Shown: positions 7,230-14,996, counted from the stretch's first letter. The stretch is 19,138 nt of DNA from DASTCC01 sp035711465 (GCA_035711465.1 DASTCC010000332.1:1-19138); one strand, 5' to 3'. Program-made: numbers and translations. The notes: generated by a model from the letters alone, not told the origin.

Positions 7230-8138
7230 TCACGGCGTGCGGACGGCGTTGGCGGCGAGCGATCGCAGGCCGGCGTCGACGTATTCCCGCAGGCTCATTC
7301 GAGCGCCGAACGCGACGTCCGCCGCGCCCCGGCACGCGCCGAGGTACCGTGCGGTCGCGAGCGACGCGTCGTCGATGGGACCGCCATAGTGTGCGAGGAC
7401 CGCGTCGACGAAGCGCGCGCCGCCCCAGTGATAGAGACCGGCCAAGTCCACCGCCGGGTTCGCGACCGCGATCTCACTCCAGTCGATGACGCCGGTGATC
7501 GCGCGCGTGGCCCGATCGACGAGCACGTGCTCGGCGGCGAAGTCGCGATGGACCAGCGATCGCCGTCGATCTTCGCGCGGCGGCGGCGAATCCTCGATGA
7601 ACCGGCGCCAGGCCGCGAGCGGCGCATCCGGGGCGATACGGGCGACCGCCTCGAGATCCCCGAGGGCATCGGACTTCAGCTCGTCGACGAGTGACGCCGT
7701 CGTCTGATGCTCGACGCCTTGAGCGATCGCCTCGTCGATGGCGGCCGTGTGCAGCCAGGTCAGAAAGCCGGCGATGGTCGTGGCCCAGGATGGGACGGGT
7801 GCGCCGTCGGCGGTGACGCCAATCGCCGGAACACCCGCGATCTTCACGTAGCCGCCAAAATGGTGCGGGAAGTCGGCTGACGGCTCGCCGCGGAATCTGT
7901 AGTCGGGCATGGCGAGCGGCGCGGTTCTCGCGAGCGGCGGCAGCACGCGCATCTCGCGCACCAGTTCGGCGTCGACGTCTGCCCGCTTCGGGAACTTGAA
8001 GACCCAGCGGCCGTCGATCTCGATCGCGACGCTGTCGCAGCCTTCGCCGAGATGGCGGACGGTGTCGCTGCCGATCTCTGGAAACTGCGCGCGGACGATC
8101 TTCGCGGCGAGATCGGCGTCGATGCGGGTGTCGATCAT
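7230..8138 (-). CDS. APH/macrolide-phosphotransferase-like kinase
   Basis: This 302-residue protein has the choline/aminoglycoside kinase fold. An N-terminal lobe carries the nucleotide-binding Lys in W-V-F-K-F-P-K (K48). The catalytic loop is LVHRDFAAEHVLV (H197, D199), and the Mg-binding motif is V-I-D-W-S-E (D219). In most APH enzymes the catalytic loop ends with Asn; here that place is His204, a pattern seen in macrolide 2'-phosphotransferase-like members. It is therefore a small-molecule kinase of the APH superfamily; antibiotic resistance is not demonstrated. The start ATG 8136-8138 overlaps the TGA of the upstream M20 gene by 4 bp, implying translational coupling. The last gene of the leftward run, it meets the plus-strand M20 gene tail to tail. 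Confidence 0.88.
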   Translation of the reverse strand: MIDTRIDADLAAKIVRAQFPEIGSDTVRHLGEGCDSVAIEIDGRWVFKFPKRADVDAELVREMRVLPPLARTAPLAMPDYRFRGEPSADFPHHFGGYVKIAGVPAIGVTADGAPVPSWATTIAGFLTWLHTAAIDEAIAQGVEHQTTASLVDELKSDALGDLEAVARIAPDAPLAAWRRFIEDSPPPREDRRRSLVHRDFAAEHVLVDRATRAITGVIDWSEIAVANPAVDLAGLYHWGGARFVDAVLAHYGGPIDDASLATARYLGACRGAADVAFGARMSLREYVDAGLRSLAANAVRTP

Positions 8139-9547
8139 CCCTGCGCGCGCGCCACCCGCGTCACCACGTCCCAGTAGTAGCGCATGAAGCGGTGGAGCTC
8201 GCTCTCGAGGATGCGCTCCTGGTCGCTGTGCGCGCCGAAACCTTTGCCGCCGTCCTCGCTGTCGGTCGCCGGGCCGACGCCGTAGCACTGCATCCCACGG
8301 GCCCGCAGGAACGCCATGTCGGTCGCGCCCGTGCTCATCGTCGGCAGCGTCGGCACCTGGTAGTGACGCTGGATCGCGGCTTCGATCGCCTTGAAGACTT
8401 CGGAGTCGATCCGCGCTTCGCGGCCGGGCGGCCGGACGTCGCGTTCGCCGAGGCTCACTTCCACGGCGGGATCGTTCACGACCTTGCGGATCTGGTCGAG
8501 GAAGGCCGGCATGTCTTCGTCGGGCAGCGCGCGCGTGTCGACGGTGGCCCGGGCTTCCGACGGAATGACGTTGATGCGATAGCCGGCGTCGATGATGTTC
8601 GGCGACAGCGAGGTGCGCAGCATCGACGCATGGCGCGGCTCGTGCTCGCGAAAGTAGGCGTCGATCTCCTGAATCTTCGCCGGATCGAGCACCGCCCGAT
8701 AGCGCGCCGCCTGCTCCGGCGGCGAAATCTCCGCGAGGCGCCGGAAGTACGCGCTCGTCGTCTCGTTCAGGCGGACCGGCGAGGCCCAGTTCGCGACCGC
8801 GGTGACCGCCTGCGAGAGGCGGACGACGGCGTTGGTCTGCAGCGGCGTCGAGCCGTGGCCGGCCGGACCGCGGGCGACGAGCTGCACGTTGAACGGCAGC
8901 TTCTCCAGCGTCTGCACCGACGCGTAACGCGGCACTCCGCCGACACGCGTCACGCCGCCGCCTTCGGCGAGGCAGTACTCGGCGTCGATGCGATCGAAGT
9001 GTTCCTGGGTCATGAAGCCGATGCCGTACTGCGCCTCTCCCTCCTCGGCGGCTTCGGCGAGAAAGATCACGTCGCGGTCGAGCGAAACGTTCAGCCGCTT
9101 CAGCAGCAGCATCGTCATCAGGGAGATAGCGACGTTGTCCTTGTCGTCGACGGTGCCGCGGCCGTAGACGTAGCCGCCGTCGCGCGCCGCGCTGAACGGC
9201 GGATGCGTCCACTTCGCGGGATCGACGTTGACGACGTCGGTGTGAGCCATCAGCAGCAGCGGCCGCCTGCGCCCGCTGCCCTTCAACCGGGCGACGACGC
9301 TGACGCGTTCGGGGCGCGCGGCGGGGGCGAACGTCTCGACCGCCATGCCTTCGGCTTCGAGGATCCGCTTCACGTAGTCGGCGGCCGGCTTCTCGTTGCC
9401 TGGCGGATCGGACGTGTCGAAGCGGACGAGCGCCTGGAAGTGCGTCAGCGTCTCGGCTTCGACGGCGGCCCAGTCAGGTTGAGGTTGAGCACGGACGACC
9501 GTCGCAGCCATGGTCGCCGCGAGAGCCATCGCGGTAACGTTGCGCAT
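8135..9547 (-). CDS. Exported M20-family carboxypeptidase-like metallopeptidase
   Basis: From ATG 9547 the protein has 470 residues with a signal peptide (MRNVTAMALAATMAATVVRA, then Q). The M20 core is complete: L-L-M-A-H-T-D-V-V (zinc His, catalytic Asp), G-R-G-T-V-D-D-K-D-N (bridging Asp), A-A-E-E-G-E (catalytic and zinc Glu), L-A-E-G-G-G, and the C-terminal G-A-H-S-D-Q-E. The dimerisation domain has A-R-G-P-A-G-H-G-S. It resembles the secreted PM20D1/CPG2-like branch more than the cytosolic dipeptidase at 5853. A competing start, ATG 9601, overlaps the upstream stop by 4 bp and has GGAG 9 nt before it, adding 18 residues; I prefer 9547 because TATGAT lies 6 nt upstream and the signal peptide is standard from there. 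It probably degrades peptides outside the cytoplasm. Confidence 0.9.
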   Translation of the reverse strand: MRNVTAMALAATMAATVVRAQPQPDWAAVEAETLTHFQALVRFDTSDPPGNEKPAADYVKRILEAEGMAVETFAPAARPERVSVVARLKGSGRRRPLLLMAHTDVVNVDPAKWTHPPFSAARDGGYVYGRGTVDDKDNVAISLMTMLLLKRLNVSLDRDVIFLAEAAEEGEAQYGIGFMTQEHFDRIDAEYCLAEGGGVTRVGGVPRYASVQTLEKLPFNVQLVARGPAGHGSTPLQTNAVVRLSQAVTAVANWASPVRLNETTSAYFRRLAEISPPEQAARYRAVLDPAKIQEIDAYFREHEPRHASMLRTSLSPNIIDAGYRINVIPSEARATVDTRALPDEDMPAFLDQIRKVVNDPAVEVSLGERDVRPPGREARIDSEVFKAIEAAIQRHYQVPTLPTMSTGATDMAFLRARGMQCYGVGPATDSEDGGKGFGAHSDQERILESELHRFMRYYWDVVTRVARAQG

Positions 9548-9553
9548 CCGCAG

Positions 9554-9559
9554 ATCATA
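9554..9559 (-). promoter_or_regulatory. -10-like TATGAT before the exported M20 gene
   Basis: On the minus strand TATGAT ends 6 nt before ATG 9547, the same hexamer found before the TonB receptor. It would give an internal leaderless transcript within the leftward run. Confidence 0.45.
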
Positions 9560-9597
9560 GGGCCGGGAGACGGTCTTCCGTGCCCAATCCCTCCGCC

Positions 9598-10623
9598 TCA
9601 TCGCTCGTAACTCCGTCTCGCTCTGATGACGTGGCTCTTGTTCTTCGTCCGCACGGTGATCGTGTGCGTGCCGGAGTGGTCGACGCCGGTCGGCGTGTAG
9701 GTCAGCACGTAGCTGGCGCGGAAATCGTCCAGCACGCGGCGGAACAGCTCCGGAATCGGCGTCCGCGAGCTGTCGGTGTAAACGACTCCGCCGGTCGCCG
9801 CCGTCGCAGCGTCGAGTGCCTGGCGATTCGGCCCGCCGACGTACGGGCCGGCCGTGCGGGTGATCGTCGTCGCCGGCTTCGAGGTCGCACCCGGAACGGC
9901 TGCACCGCCGACGACGACGTTCGATCCCGGCAGATTGGGCAGGTTGACGACGCTCTGTTCGCTGGCCATCGGATCGATCGCGTCGATGGCGCCGCCTTCG
10001 CGTAGCAGCGGATTACTCGATGCAACCAGGATGATGCACAGCACCGCGCCCGACGTCTTCGCCACTTCGACCGCGTGCGCGGCGCTGGTGAAGCTCGAGT
10101 TGTCGCGGCCGTCGGTCACGGCGAACACCAGATGCGGACGATCGGACGGCGGCGCCGATGCGAGCACGGCGACCAGGGCATCGTAGAACGACGTCGTGCC
10201 GCCGGCCGACATGCGGGTGAAGTCCAGCGTCGCGCCGCCAGCCCGGAATCCGAAGACGTCGACGGCATCGCGCGCGAACGACACCACACGGACGCGATCG
10301 TTCGGCTGCAGCAGGTCGGACATCGCCTGCGCGTCAAGCTTGATGCGGTCGAGCGCCCGGCCGTTGATGCTGCCGCTGGTGTCGACGAGGAGCGTGACGT
10401 CGGTCGGCATGGCGTCGACGGCCGACAGCGCAACCTCCTGTGTGACGCCGTTGTCGAGCAGCTCGAAGTCCGCGGCGGTGAGTCCGGCGACCGGGCGGTT
10501 CCGATCCGTCACCGAGACCGGCACCGACACGGCGTCGACTGACGCGCGGAACGTCGTCTGCTGCCGCGCGCCGAGCGGCGCGGCAGCGAGAACGCCGATG
10601 AGAATCGCGATGCGCGTGGTCAC
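9598..10623 (-). CDS. Exported VWFA-related (von Willebrand A) protein, third of three
   Basis: This 341-residue protein starts at GTG (10621-10623), which overlaps the upstream TGA by 4 bp. A signal peptide spans about 1-19 (ending L-G-A-R-Q). The N-terminal beta domain has F-R-A-S-V-D-A-V-S-V-P-V-S-V-T-D and G-L-T-A-A-D-F-E-L-L-D-N-G, the signature of the acidobacterial VWFA-related family (TIGR03436-like). The A domain carries a complete MIDAS motif, DTSGS (81-85), with the later Thr in S-A-G-G-T-T-S-F-Y-D and Asp in V-T-D-G-R-D-N. A Gly/Pro/Thr-rich insertion (about 220-265) interrupts the last part. The C-terminal strand Y-V-L-T-Y-T-P ends the family domain. Such proteins bind Mg/Mn-dependent protein ligands in the envelope; the ligand is unknown. 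Confidence 0.9.
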   Translation of the reverse strand: MTTRIAILIGVLAAAPLGARQQTTFRASVDAVSVPVSVTDRNRPVAGLTAADFELLDNGVTQEVALSAVDAMPTDVTLLVDTSGSINGRALDRIKLDAQAMSDLLQPNDRVRVVSFARDAVDVFGFRAGGATLDFTRMSAGGTTSFYDALVAVLASAPPSDRPHLVFAVTDGRDNSSFTSAAHAVEVAKTSGAVLCIILVASSNPLLREGGAIDAIDPMASEQSVVNLPNLPGSNVVVGGAAVPGATSKPATTITRTAGPYVGGPNRQALDAATAATGGVVYTDSSRTPIPELFRRVLDDFRASYVLTYTPTGVDHSGTHTITVRTKNKSHVIRARRSYER

Positions 10624-12707
10624 CGCGTCACCGCCTCTCGCAGCGCGGTGGTGATCGCCGGCCAGAAGCGCATGTCCGGCAGCACGTACATCGTCCAGGG
10701 ATCGACATCGGCGGAAGCGGAGGACAGGGTCTGCGCCGCAAGGCGCGCGGCGCTCGACGACTGGCGCGCCCTGGCGAGCGCGGCAATCAGCGCCGATCGC
10801 GCCGACGTCGCCGCCGGGACGTCGTCGAGCGCCGACTGATACGACGCGATCGCGTCGGGAAGCCGGTCGGCCTGCTCGAGCGCGCGCCCGTTCAGGAGAT
10901 GGAACCAGAAGCGAAGCACGGGATCGGGGAGCGCGTTCCGATCGACCGCGTCGAATCTTGCGAGCGCCTCGGTGATCCGGCCGCGCCGGAATTCGAAGTA
11001 GCCGAGGCGGAGCAGCGCCTCATCGCGGACGGACGGATGCGCGGTCGCGTCTTCGTAGCGTGAGACCAACGCAGCGGTTGTCTGCGACGCGATCGTGAAC
11101 GCGCGGACGTCACGATCTTCGGGCCAGGTCCGCAGATCCTGCGCCACCGCCCGGGCCAGCACGAACCGGCCTTCGTCCGGGAAGCGCTCGAGCGCGCGCG
11201 TCGCGATGCGATCGAGTGATTCCGGCGCGCCGCCGCGCTCGAGCAGAGCGATGGCGCCGAAATACCAGAGCCGTTCTTCCGGCGTCGCCGGTCCCTCCCG
11301 CAGCGTCCGGACGCCCCAGTCGATCAGATCCGGATTCGGCTGATTCGGCAGCCAGAGATAGGGATCGTTCTGTGTGTAGAGCAGGTCGAGCACGAACGCC
11401 GCGGCTGCCAGCCGCCGCCGGCCACGGTCCGGCTCCGCGGCGGCGCCGATCCATGCGGATCCGTCGCGCCGCAGCAAGCTGAGCATCGAGCGGAGCTCGG
11501 CGATGCTCCGGCGTGGCGCCTGGCCGACCGGCCAGTCGCGCTGCGTGAATTGATCGAGCGTGTCCCAGAGCGGCGTCCGCGGCGCGTCCGACGCTGGTGC
11601 TTTCGGGAGCGCGTCGGATGGCGCCGCACGATCCGGAACGACCATCGTCGAGGGCAGCGCCGGTGACGGACTAGCGACCGCTCGAAGCGCCGTCGCCGCC
11701 GCCGCGGCAGGCGCCATCGGCGCTGACGACATGTCCATCATCACGCGGCGGAACCGCGCCGTCGTCGAAGGCGCTCGGGACGTGACCGCGACATCGCGCA
11801 CACGATCGAGCGCGCCGTTGGCGGCGAAGCCGAGGACGTACTGATGCCGCAGTTCGTCACCGACGCGAGTGAACGCGTCCGCGACCTGATCTTCGCCGGT
11901 CAGATAGAAGTAGCCGCCGCCGGTTCGTTCGGCGAGGCCTTTGAGATCTCCGCCGGCCATGCCGTAGCCGCCCATCATCGCGACGCCGTAGACCATCACG
12001 CCGTACTGGTTGGCGCGGCCGATCACGCTGGCCGGCGAGCTGAAGCTCATCGAGTCGACGGCGTCGGTGATCAGCACCACGATCCGCCGCGGCGTCTCGC
12101 CATCGCTGGCGACGGCGTTGATGCCGCACGAGGCGCCGTCCCAGATGGCCGATCCGCCATGGATCGCAAGGCGGCGCGAGAATTCCGTGGTTGGGCCGAA
12201 CCCGGACCGCTGGCCGAATCTCGACGGCGCCGTGCGGTCGATCCAGTCGCCGTCGCACAATGCCAGCGGCGCCGCGTTGGCCGTGCCGCTCAATGCCGCC
12301 GACAGCATTGCGCGAATGACGTCAGGGCGCGCCGAGAAGCGGTCGGCGATCCACGGCAGCGCATCGAACGAGCCGACGATCGCGCGATCGCCGGGCTCGA
12401 AGCGCGAGGTCAGCGCGTCGACGGCGCGGCGCACCAGGCCGTAGTTCGGCTCCATGCTGTGGCTGATGTCGACCATGATCGCGACCGCGATTGGGATCCG
12501 ATCGTTGCGAAACGACACGATCTCCCGCGGCGCGCCGTTGTCAGCCACCGCGAAATCGGCGGCGGAGAGCTTCGTGACGAGGTGTCCGTCCTGATGGATG
12601 ACGTTGCCCGCCACCCAGATCAGATTCGCGGGCGGCGGCTGCTGCGTCGTCGCCGCGGCGCCGGCGACGGCAGCGGCGATGACGATCACGGCAAGGCGCC
12701 CGCTCAT
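10620..12707 (-). CDS. Exported VWFA-related protein with helical/TPR-like C-terminal half
   Basis: This 695-residue protein has a signal peptide (about 1-20). Residues about 28-330 are a VWFA-related domain: L-S-A-A-D-F-A-V-A-D-N-G near 48-59, MIDAS DISHS (80-84), and the closing strand H-Q-Y-V-L-G-F. An Ala/Pro-rich linker (about 335-395) leads to an alpha-helical half (about 395-690). Its later part has TPR-like helices: L-R-L-G-Y-F-E-F-R-R-G-R-I-T-E-A-L-A-R-F and N-G-R-A-L-E-Q-A-D-R-L-P-D-A-I-A-S-Y-Q-S-A-L. The combination suggests an envelope adhesion or assembly factor with a protein-binding tail. ATG 12705-12707 overlaps the preceding TGA by 4 bp and its own TGA overlaps the next GTG by 4 bp. 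It is twice the length of its two sister genes. Confidence 0.88.
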   Translation of the reverse strand: MSGRLAVIVIAAAVAGAAATTQQPPPANLIWVAGNVIHQDGHLVTKLSAADFAVADNGAPREIVSFRNDRIPIAVAIMVDISHSMEPNYGLVRRAVDALTSRFEPGDRAIVGSFDALPWIADRFSARPDVIRAMLSAALSGTANAAPLALCDGDWIDRTAPSRFGQRSGFGPTTEFSRRLAIHGGSAIWDGASCGINAVASDGETPRRIVVLITDAVDSMSFSSPASVIGRANQYGVMVYGVAMMGGYGMAGGDLKGLAERTGGGYFYLTGEDQVADAFTRVGDELRHQYVLGFAANGALDRVRDVAVTSRAPSTTARFRRVMMDMSSAPMAPAAAAATALRAVASPSPALPSTMVVPDRAAPSDALPKAPASDAPRTPLWDTLDQFTQRDWPVGQAPRRSIAELRSMLSLLRRDGSAWIGAAAEPDRGRRRLAAAAFVLDLLYTQNDPYLWLPNQPNPDLIDWGVRTLREGPATPEERLWYFGAIALLERGGAPESLDRIATRALERFPDEGRFVLARAVAQDLRTWPEDRDVRAFTIASQTTAALVSRYEDATAHPSVRDEALLRLGYFEFRRGRITEALARFDAVDRNALPDPVLRFWFHLLNGRALEQADRLPDAIASYQSALDDVPAATSARSALIAALARARQSSSAARLAAQTLSSASADVDPWTMYVLPDMRFWPAITTALREAVTR

Positions 12708-13606
12708 CGCAGCTCCGTCTTCGAGGCCAAGTACATGCGGCGCGCCCGCACCACCAGATCGCGGCGTTTGACCTGGACCTCGAGCCGGTGCAGCTTGTCG
12801 TCGAGCGTCTTCGGCGAAAAGCCGAGGACGTACTGCTGGTGGAGCTCGTCGGCGATGCGCTGCATCGCCGCGGCGATATCGTCCGCCGACTGCACCGTCG
12901 TCGACCGGCCGCCGGTCGCGTTCGCCAGAGCGCCGATCTCACTCGTCTCCAGACCGAAGCGGCCGCGCACCGTAATCGCACAGACCATCACGCCTTCGCG
13001 CTGGAGCGCGCTGCGCGTCGCATTCGGATCGACCCGGCTCGCGTTGTCCGCGCCGTCGGTCACGACGAGCACGACACGTCGACCGCCTTCATTGGCGAGC
13101 GCGGCGCGCCCGGCTTCGATCGCGTCCCACAGCGCCGTGCCTGCCGGCCATGGCCCTGGCGCGCCGAGCCGGGCGAGCAGCGTAACGGGATCGCTCGTGA
13201 GCTGCGGATCGAGTGTCACCGCATGGCTGAACGTGCCGATCGCGGCGCGATCGCCAGGCATCAGCCGCTTCGTGAACTCTGCGACGGCGGAAGCGGTCCG
13301 GCCGGCGGCGGGGAAGAGACTCGGACTCGTATCGAGCAGGATCGCGATCGTGATTGGCTGGACGTCGCTCTTGAAGACGGTGATGTTCTGTCGTGCGCCG
13401 TTGTCGCTGATCTCGAAATCCGCCGCACCCAGATCGGTAACCAGCGCGCCGCGCGCGTCGGTGACGGTCGCATAAACGGCGACGATGCTGGTGCTGCTGC
13501 GAAACGTCTGTTGCGCGTGCAGCAAAAGGCCGAGCGCGAGGGACACGAACACCGCAAACACCGCCGCACGAGGTCGTGGCGCGCGGCGGCCGAGTGGCTG
13601 AGCCAC
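12704..13606 (-). CDS. Exported VWFA-related (von Willebrand A) protein, first of three
   Basis: From GTG 13606 this is a 300-residue protein. GGAG at 13613-13616 (minus strand) lies 6 nt before that GTG and decides the start; the open frame runs on to 13849 but would read through both hairpins and into the divergent gene. The N-terminus is a signal peptide or anchor (basic to 13, hydrophobic 14-30, then A-Q-Q). The domain has F-R-S-S-T-S-I-V-A-V-Y-A-T-V-T-D, L-G-A-A-D-F-E-I-S-D-N-G (near 59-70), MIDAS DTSPS (92-96), the MIDAS Thr in P-A-G-T-A-L-W-D, V-T-D-G-A-D-N, and the closing H-Q-Q-Y-V-L-G-F. It heads the leftward run. Confidence 0.88.
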   Translation of the reverse strand: MAQPLGRRAPRPRAAVFAVFVSLALGLLLHAQQTFRSSTSIVAVYATVTDARGALVTDLGAADFEISDNGARQNITVFKSDVQPITIAILLDTSPSLFPAAGRTASAVAEFTKRLMPGDRAAIGTFSHAVTLDPQLTSDPVTLLARLGAPGPWPAGTALWDAIEAGRAALANEGGRRVVLVVTDGADNASRVDPNATRSALQREGVMVCAITVRGRFGLETSEIGALANATGGRSTTVQSADDIAAAMQRIADELHQQYVLGFSPKTLDDKLHRLEVQVKRRDLVVRARRMYLASKTELR

Positions 13607-13612
13607 GCGGAA

Positions 13613-13616
13613 CTCC
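13613..13616 (-). promoter_or_regulatory. Shine-Dalgarno GGAG for the first VWFA gene
   Basis: GGAG with a 6-nt spacer to GTG 13606. It fixes a GTG start that would otherwise be ambiguous in a long open frame. Confidence 0.7.
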
Positions 13617-13635
13617 AATCCAGGCAGGTGACTGA

Positions 13636-13672
13636 GACGATAGCACGCGCGCTCAGCGCGCGCGCTATCGTC
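13636..13672. promoter_or_regulatory. 37-nt near-perfect palindrome in the divergent gap
   Basis: The sequence folds into a 17-position stem with 16 Watson-Crick pairs (one A/C mismatch, 13645 with 13663) and a TCA loop at 13653-13655. The middle is alternating CG. Both outer feet read GCTATCGTC outward, so TATCGT (a TANNNT hexamer) occurs on each strand pointing at the gene on its side. On the minus side it is suitably placed to be a -10 box about 30 nt before the VWFA start. It could be an operator, a bidirectional promoter element or an extragenic palindrome. Confidence 0.75.
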
Positions 13673-13680
13673 GGATCGGG

Positions 13681-13745
13681 ACTCGAGGCTCGGGGCTCGG
13701 GCCTGGCAAGAGCCCTCTGCGGAGCCCCGAGCCCTGAGCCCCGCG
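13681..13745. repeat. Second inverted heptad-repeat hairpin
   Basis: The left arm GGCTCGGGGCTC (13687-13698) is the exact reverse complement of GAGCCCCGAGCC (13722-13733). Inside, GGGC (13699-13702) can pair with GCCC (13712-13715). G-runs at 13692 and 13699 and C-runs at 13725, 13732 and 13739 keep the 7-bp period. The core holds GGCAAGAGCC and GCGGAGC, both shared with the 951-1092 element, so the two are copies of one family. It lies between the divergent VWFA and unknown-protein genes. Confidence 0.82.
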
Positions 13746-13756
13746 CCAATCCGCGT

Positions 13757-13762
13757 TACACT
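13757..13762 (+). promoter_or_regulatory. Possible -10 TACACT for the gene at 13794
   Basis: TACACT would start a transcript near 13769 with a leader of about 25 nt that includes GAGGG (13785-13789), 4 nt before ATG 13794. No -35 word is obvious; it would fall in the repeat element. Confidence 0.35.
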
Positions 13763-13793
13763 CCGAGAGCCAGCCGCCACACGCGAGGGCCCC

Positions 13794-14993
13794 ATGAAGG
13801 TCCGCTCCGGATCCGTCGTCCTCCTGCTTTCCGCGTTCGTTGTCGCCACCAGCCTCGTTGCGACGATTCACGGCGCCAATCCGCTGACGCCGTCGGCCGT
13901 CGTCGCCCACGAGTGGGGCACGTTCACGTCCATCGCCGGGGAGGACGGCCAGGCGGTGACCTGGCAGCCGCTCTCGGGTCCGACCGATCTGCCTTGCTTC
14001 GTTACGCGCCTCAACCCGAACAGCTACAAGTCGTTCGCGGGTTTCGACCCTGTTCGGGCCATCAAAGCGACGGTGCGGATGGAGACGCCGGTCATCTATT
14101 TCTACTCGCCGCGCCGCGAGGTGATGCGCGTCAACGTGCAGTTTCCGCGCGGCGTGATCACCGAGTGGTATCCCAGGGCGTACGTGCCGACGCTTCCGAT
14201 CAACGACCTTTCGACCGTCAGAGGACAGGCGACGTGGATTGGCGTGACCGTCCAGCCGGATGCGCTGGCGCCCCGGTTTCTGCGCGAACGCGAGCCGAGC
14301 CATTACTACGCCGCCCGCGAGACCGACGCCACGCCGATCGCCGTCGTCAACGAGTCCGAGAAGTTCCTCTTCTACCGCGGTCTCGCCAGCTTCGACGTGC
14401 CGATCCGCGCGACGATCGCCGACGACGGCCGCGTCGCGGTCGAGAACGTCAGTCCGCGATCGATTCCGCAGCTGATCCTGTTCCAGAACAGCGGCGGCAG
14501 GATGGGCTTCCGCGTCGCCGGAGAGCTCGATGCGGCCGTGACGCTCGACATGCCGCCGCTGACGGCGAACTTCGAGACGCTCCGCCCCGAGCTGCAGGAG
14601 ATGCTCGTCACGCAGGGTCTTTACGAACGCGAAGCGGCGGCGATGATCGAGACGTGGCGCGACTCGTGGTTCGATGAAGGCACGCGCCTCTTCTACATCG
14701 TCCCGCGCGCCGCGGTGGACGAGCTGCTGCCGCTCACCATCGATCCGGCGCCCGCGGAGATCGCGCGCGCGTTCGTCGGCCGTATCGAGATCATCACGGC
14801 GGCGGTGCTGGACGACGTCGAGCAGGCGATCCTGACGAACAATCTGCCGAAGCTGTTGACGTGCGGCCGGCTCCTCGACGCCATCATCGCGCGCATCCGC
14901 ACCCGGCCATCGCTCGCCGGACGGCAGGAGAAGATCGACAACATGATGCGGCTGGTGGCGGCGTCGCATGCCGCGGAGCCGCGCTGCCAGTAG
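13794..14993 (+). CDS. Secreted protein of unknown function (HEWGTF motif)
   Basis: This 399-residue protein has a signal peptide (about 1-27, ending H-G-A-N). The mature part opens with VAHEWGTFTSIAGEDG (37-52), then L-P-C-F-V. E-T-P-V-I-Y-F-Y-S-P (97-106) is followed by V-Q-F-P-R-G-V-I-T-E-W-Y-P. Late in the chain is a W-x-x-S-W-F-x-E-G-x-R-L-F-Y-I-V-P stretch, followed by a helical C-terminus. I recall these motifs in uncharacterised proteins of Acidobacteriota and Planctomycetota but know no assigned function. Conserved His, Glu, Trp and Tyr without a recognised fold leave an enzyme or a binding protein open. GAGGG 4 nt upstream supports the ATG. It is monocistronic, divergent from the VWFA run and convergent with the RidA-like gene (3-nt gap). 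Confidence 0.75.
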   Translation: MKVRSGSVVLLLSAFVVATSLVATIHGANPLTPSAVVAHEWGTFTSIAGEDGQAVTWQPLSGPTDLPCFVTRLNPNSYKSFAGFDPVRAIKATVRMETPVIYFYSPRREVMRVNVQFPRGVITEWYPRAYVPTLPINDLSTVRGQATWIGVTVQPDALAPRFLREREPSHYYAARETDATPIAVVNESEKFLFYRGLASFDVPIRATIADDGRVAVENVSPRSIPQLILFQNSGGRMGFRVAGELDAAVTLDMPPLTANFETLRPELQEMLVTQGLYEREAAAMIETWRDSWFDEGTRLFYIVPRAAVDELLPLTIDPAPAEIARAFVGRIEIITAAVLDDVEQAILTNNLPKLLTCGRLLDAIIARIRTRPSLAGRQEKIDNMMRLVAASHAAEPRCQ

Positions 14994-14996
14994 TCG

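Noticed and set aside
7230..8138. Calling the kinase an antibiotic-resistance gene
   Set aside because: The fold supports a small-molecule kinase only; nothing in the sequence shows a drug substrate, and many APH-fold enzymes have metabolic roles.
8139..9212. Extension of the kinase frame across the M20 gene to 9212
   Set aside because: The extra part is an out-of-frame shadow of the M20 gene (Arg/Ala/His-rich, no domain); the kinase domain begins at ATG 8138 with a 4-bp overlap.
13607..13849. Upstream extension of the first VWFA gene to 13849
   Set aside because: It would read through both hairpins and overlap the divergent gene; GGAG 6 nt before GTG 13606 and the signal peptide there decide the start.
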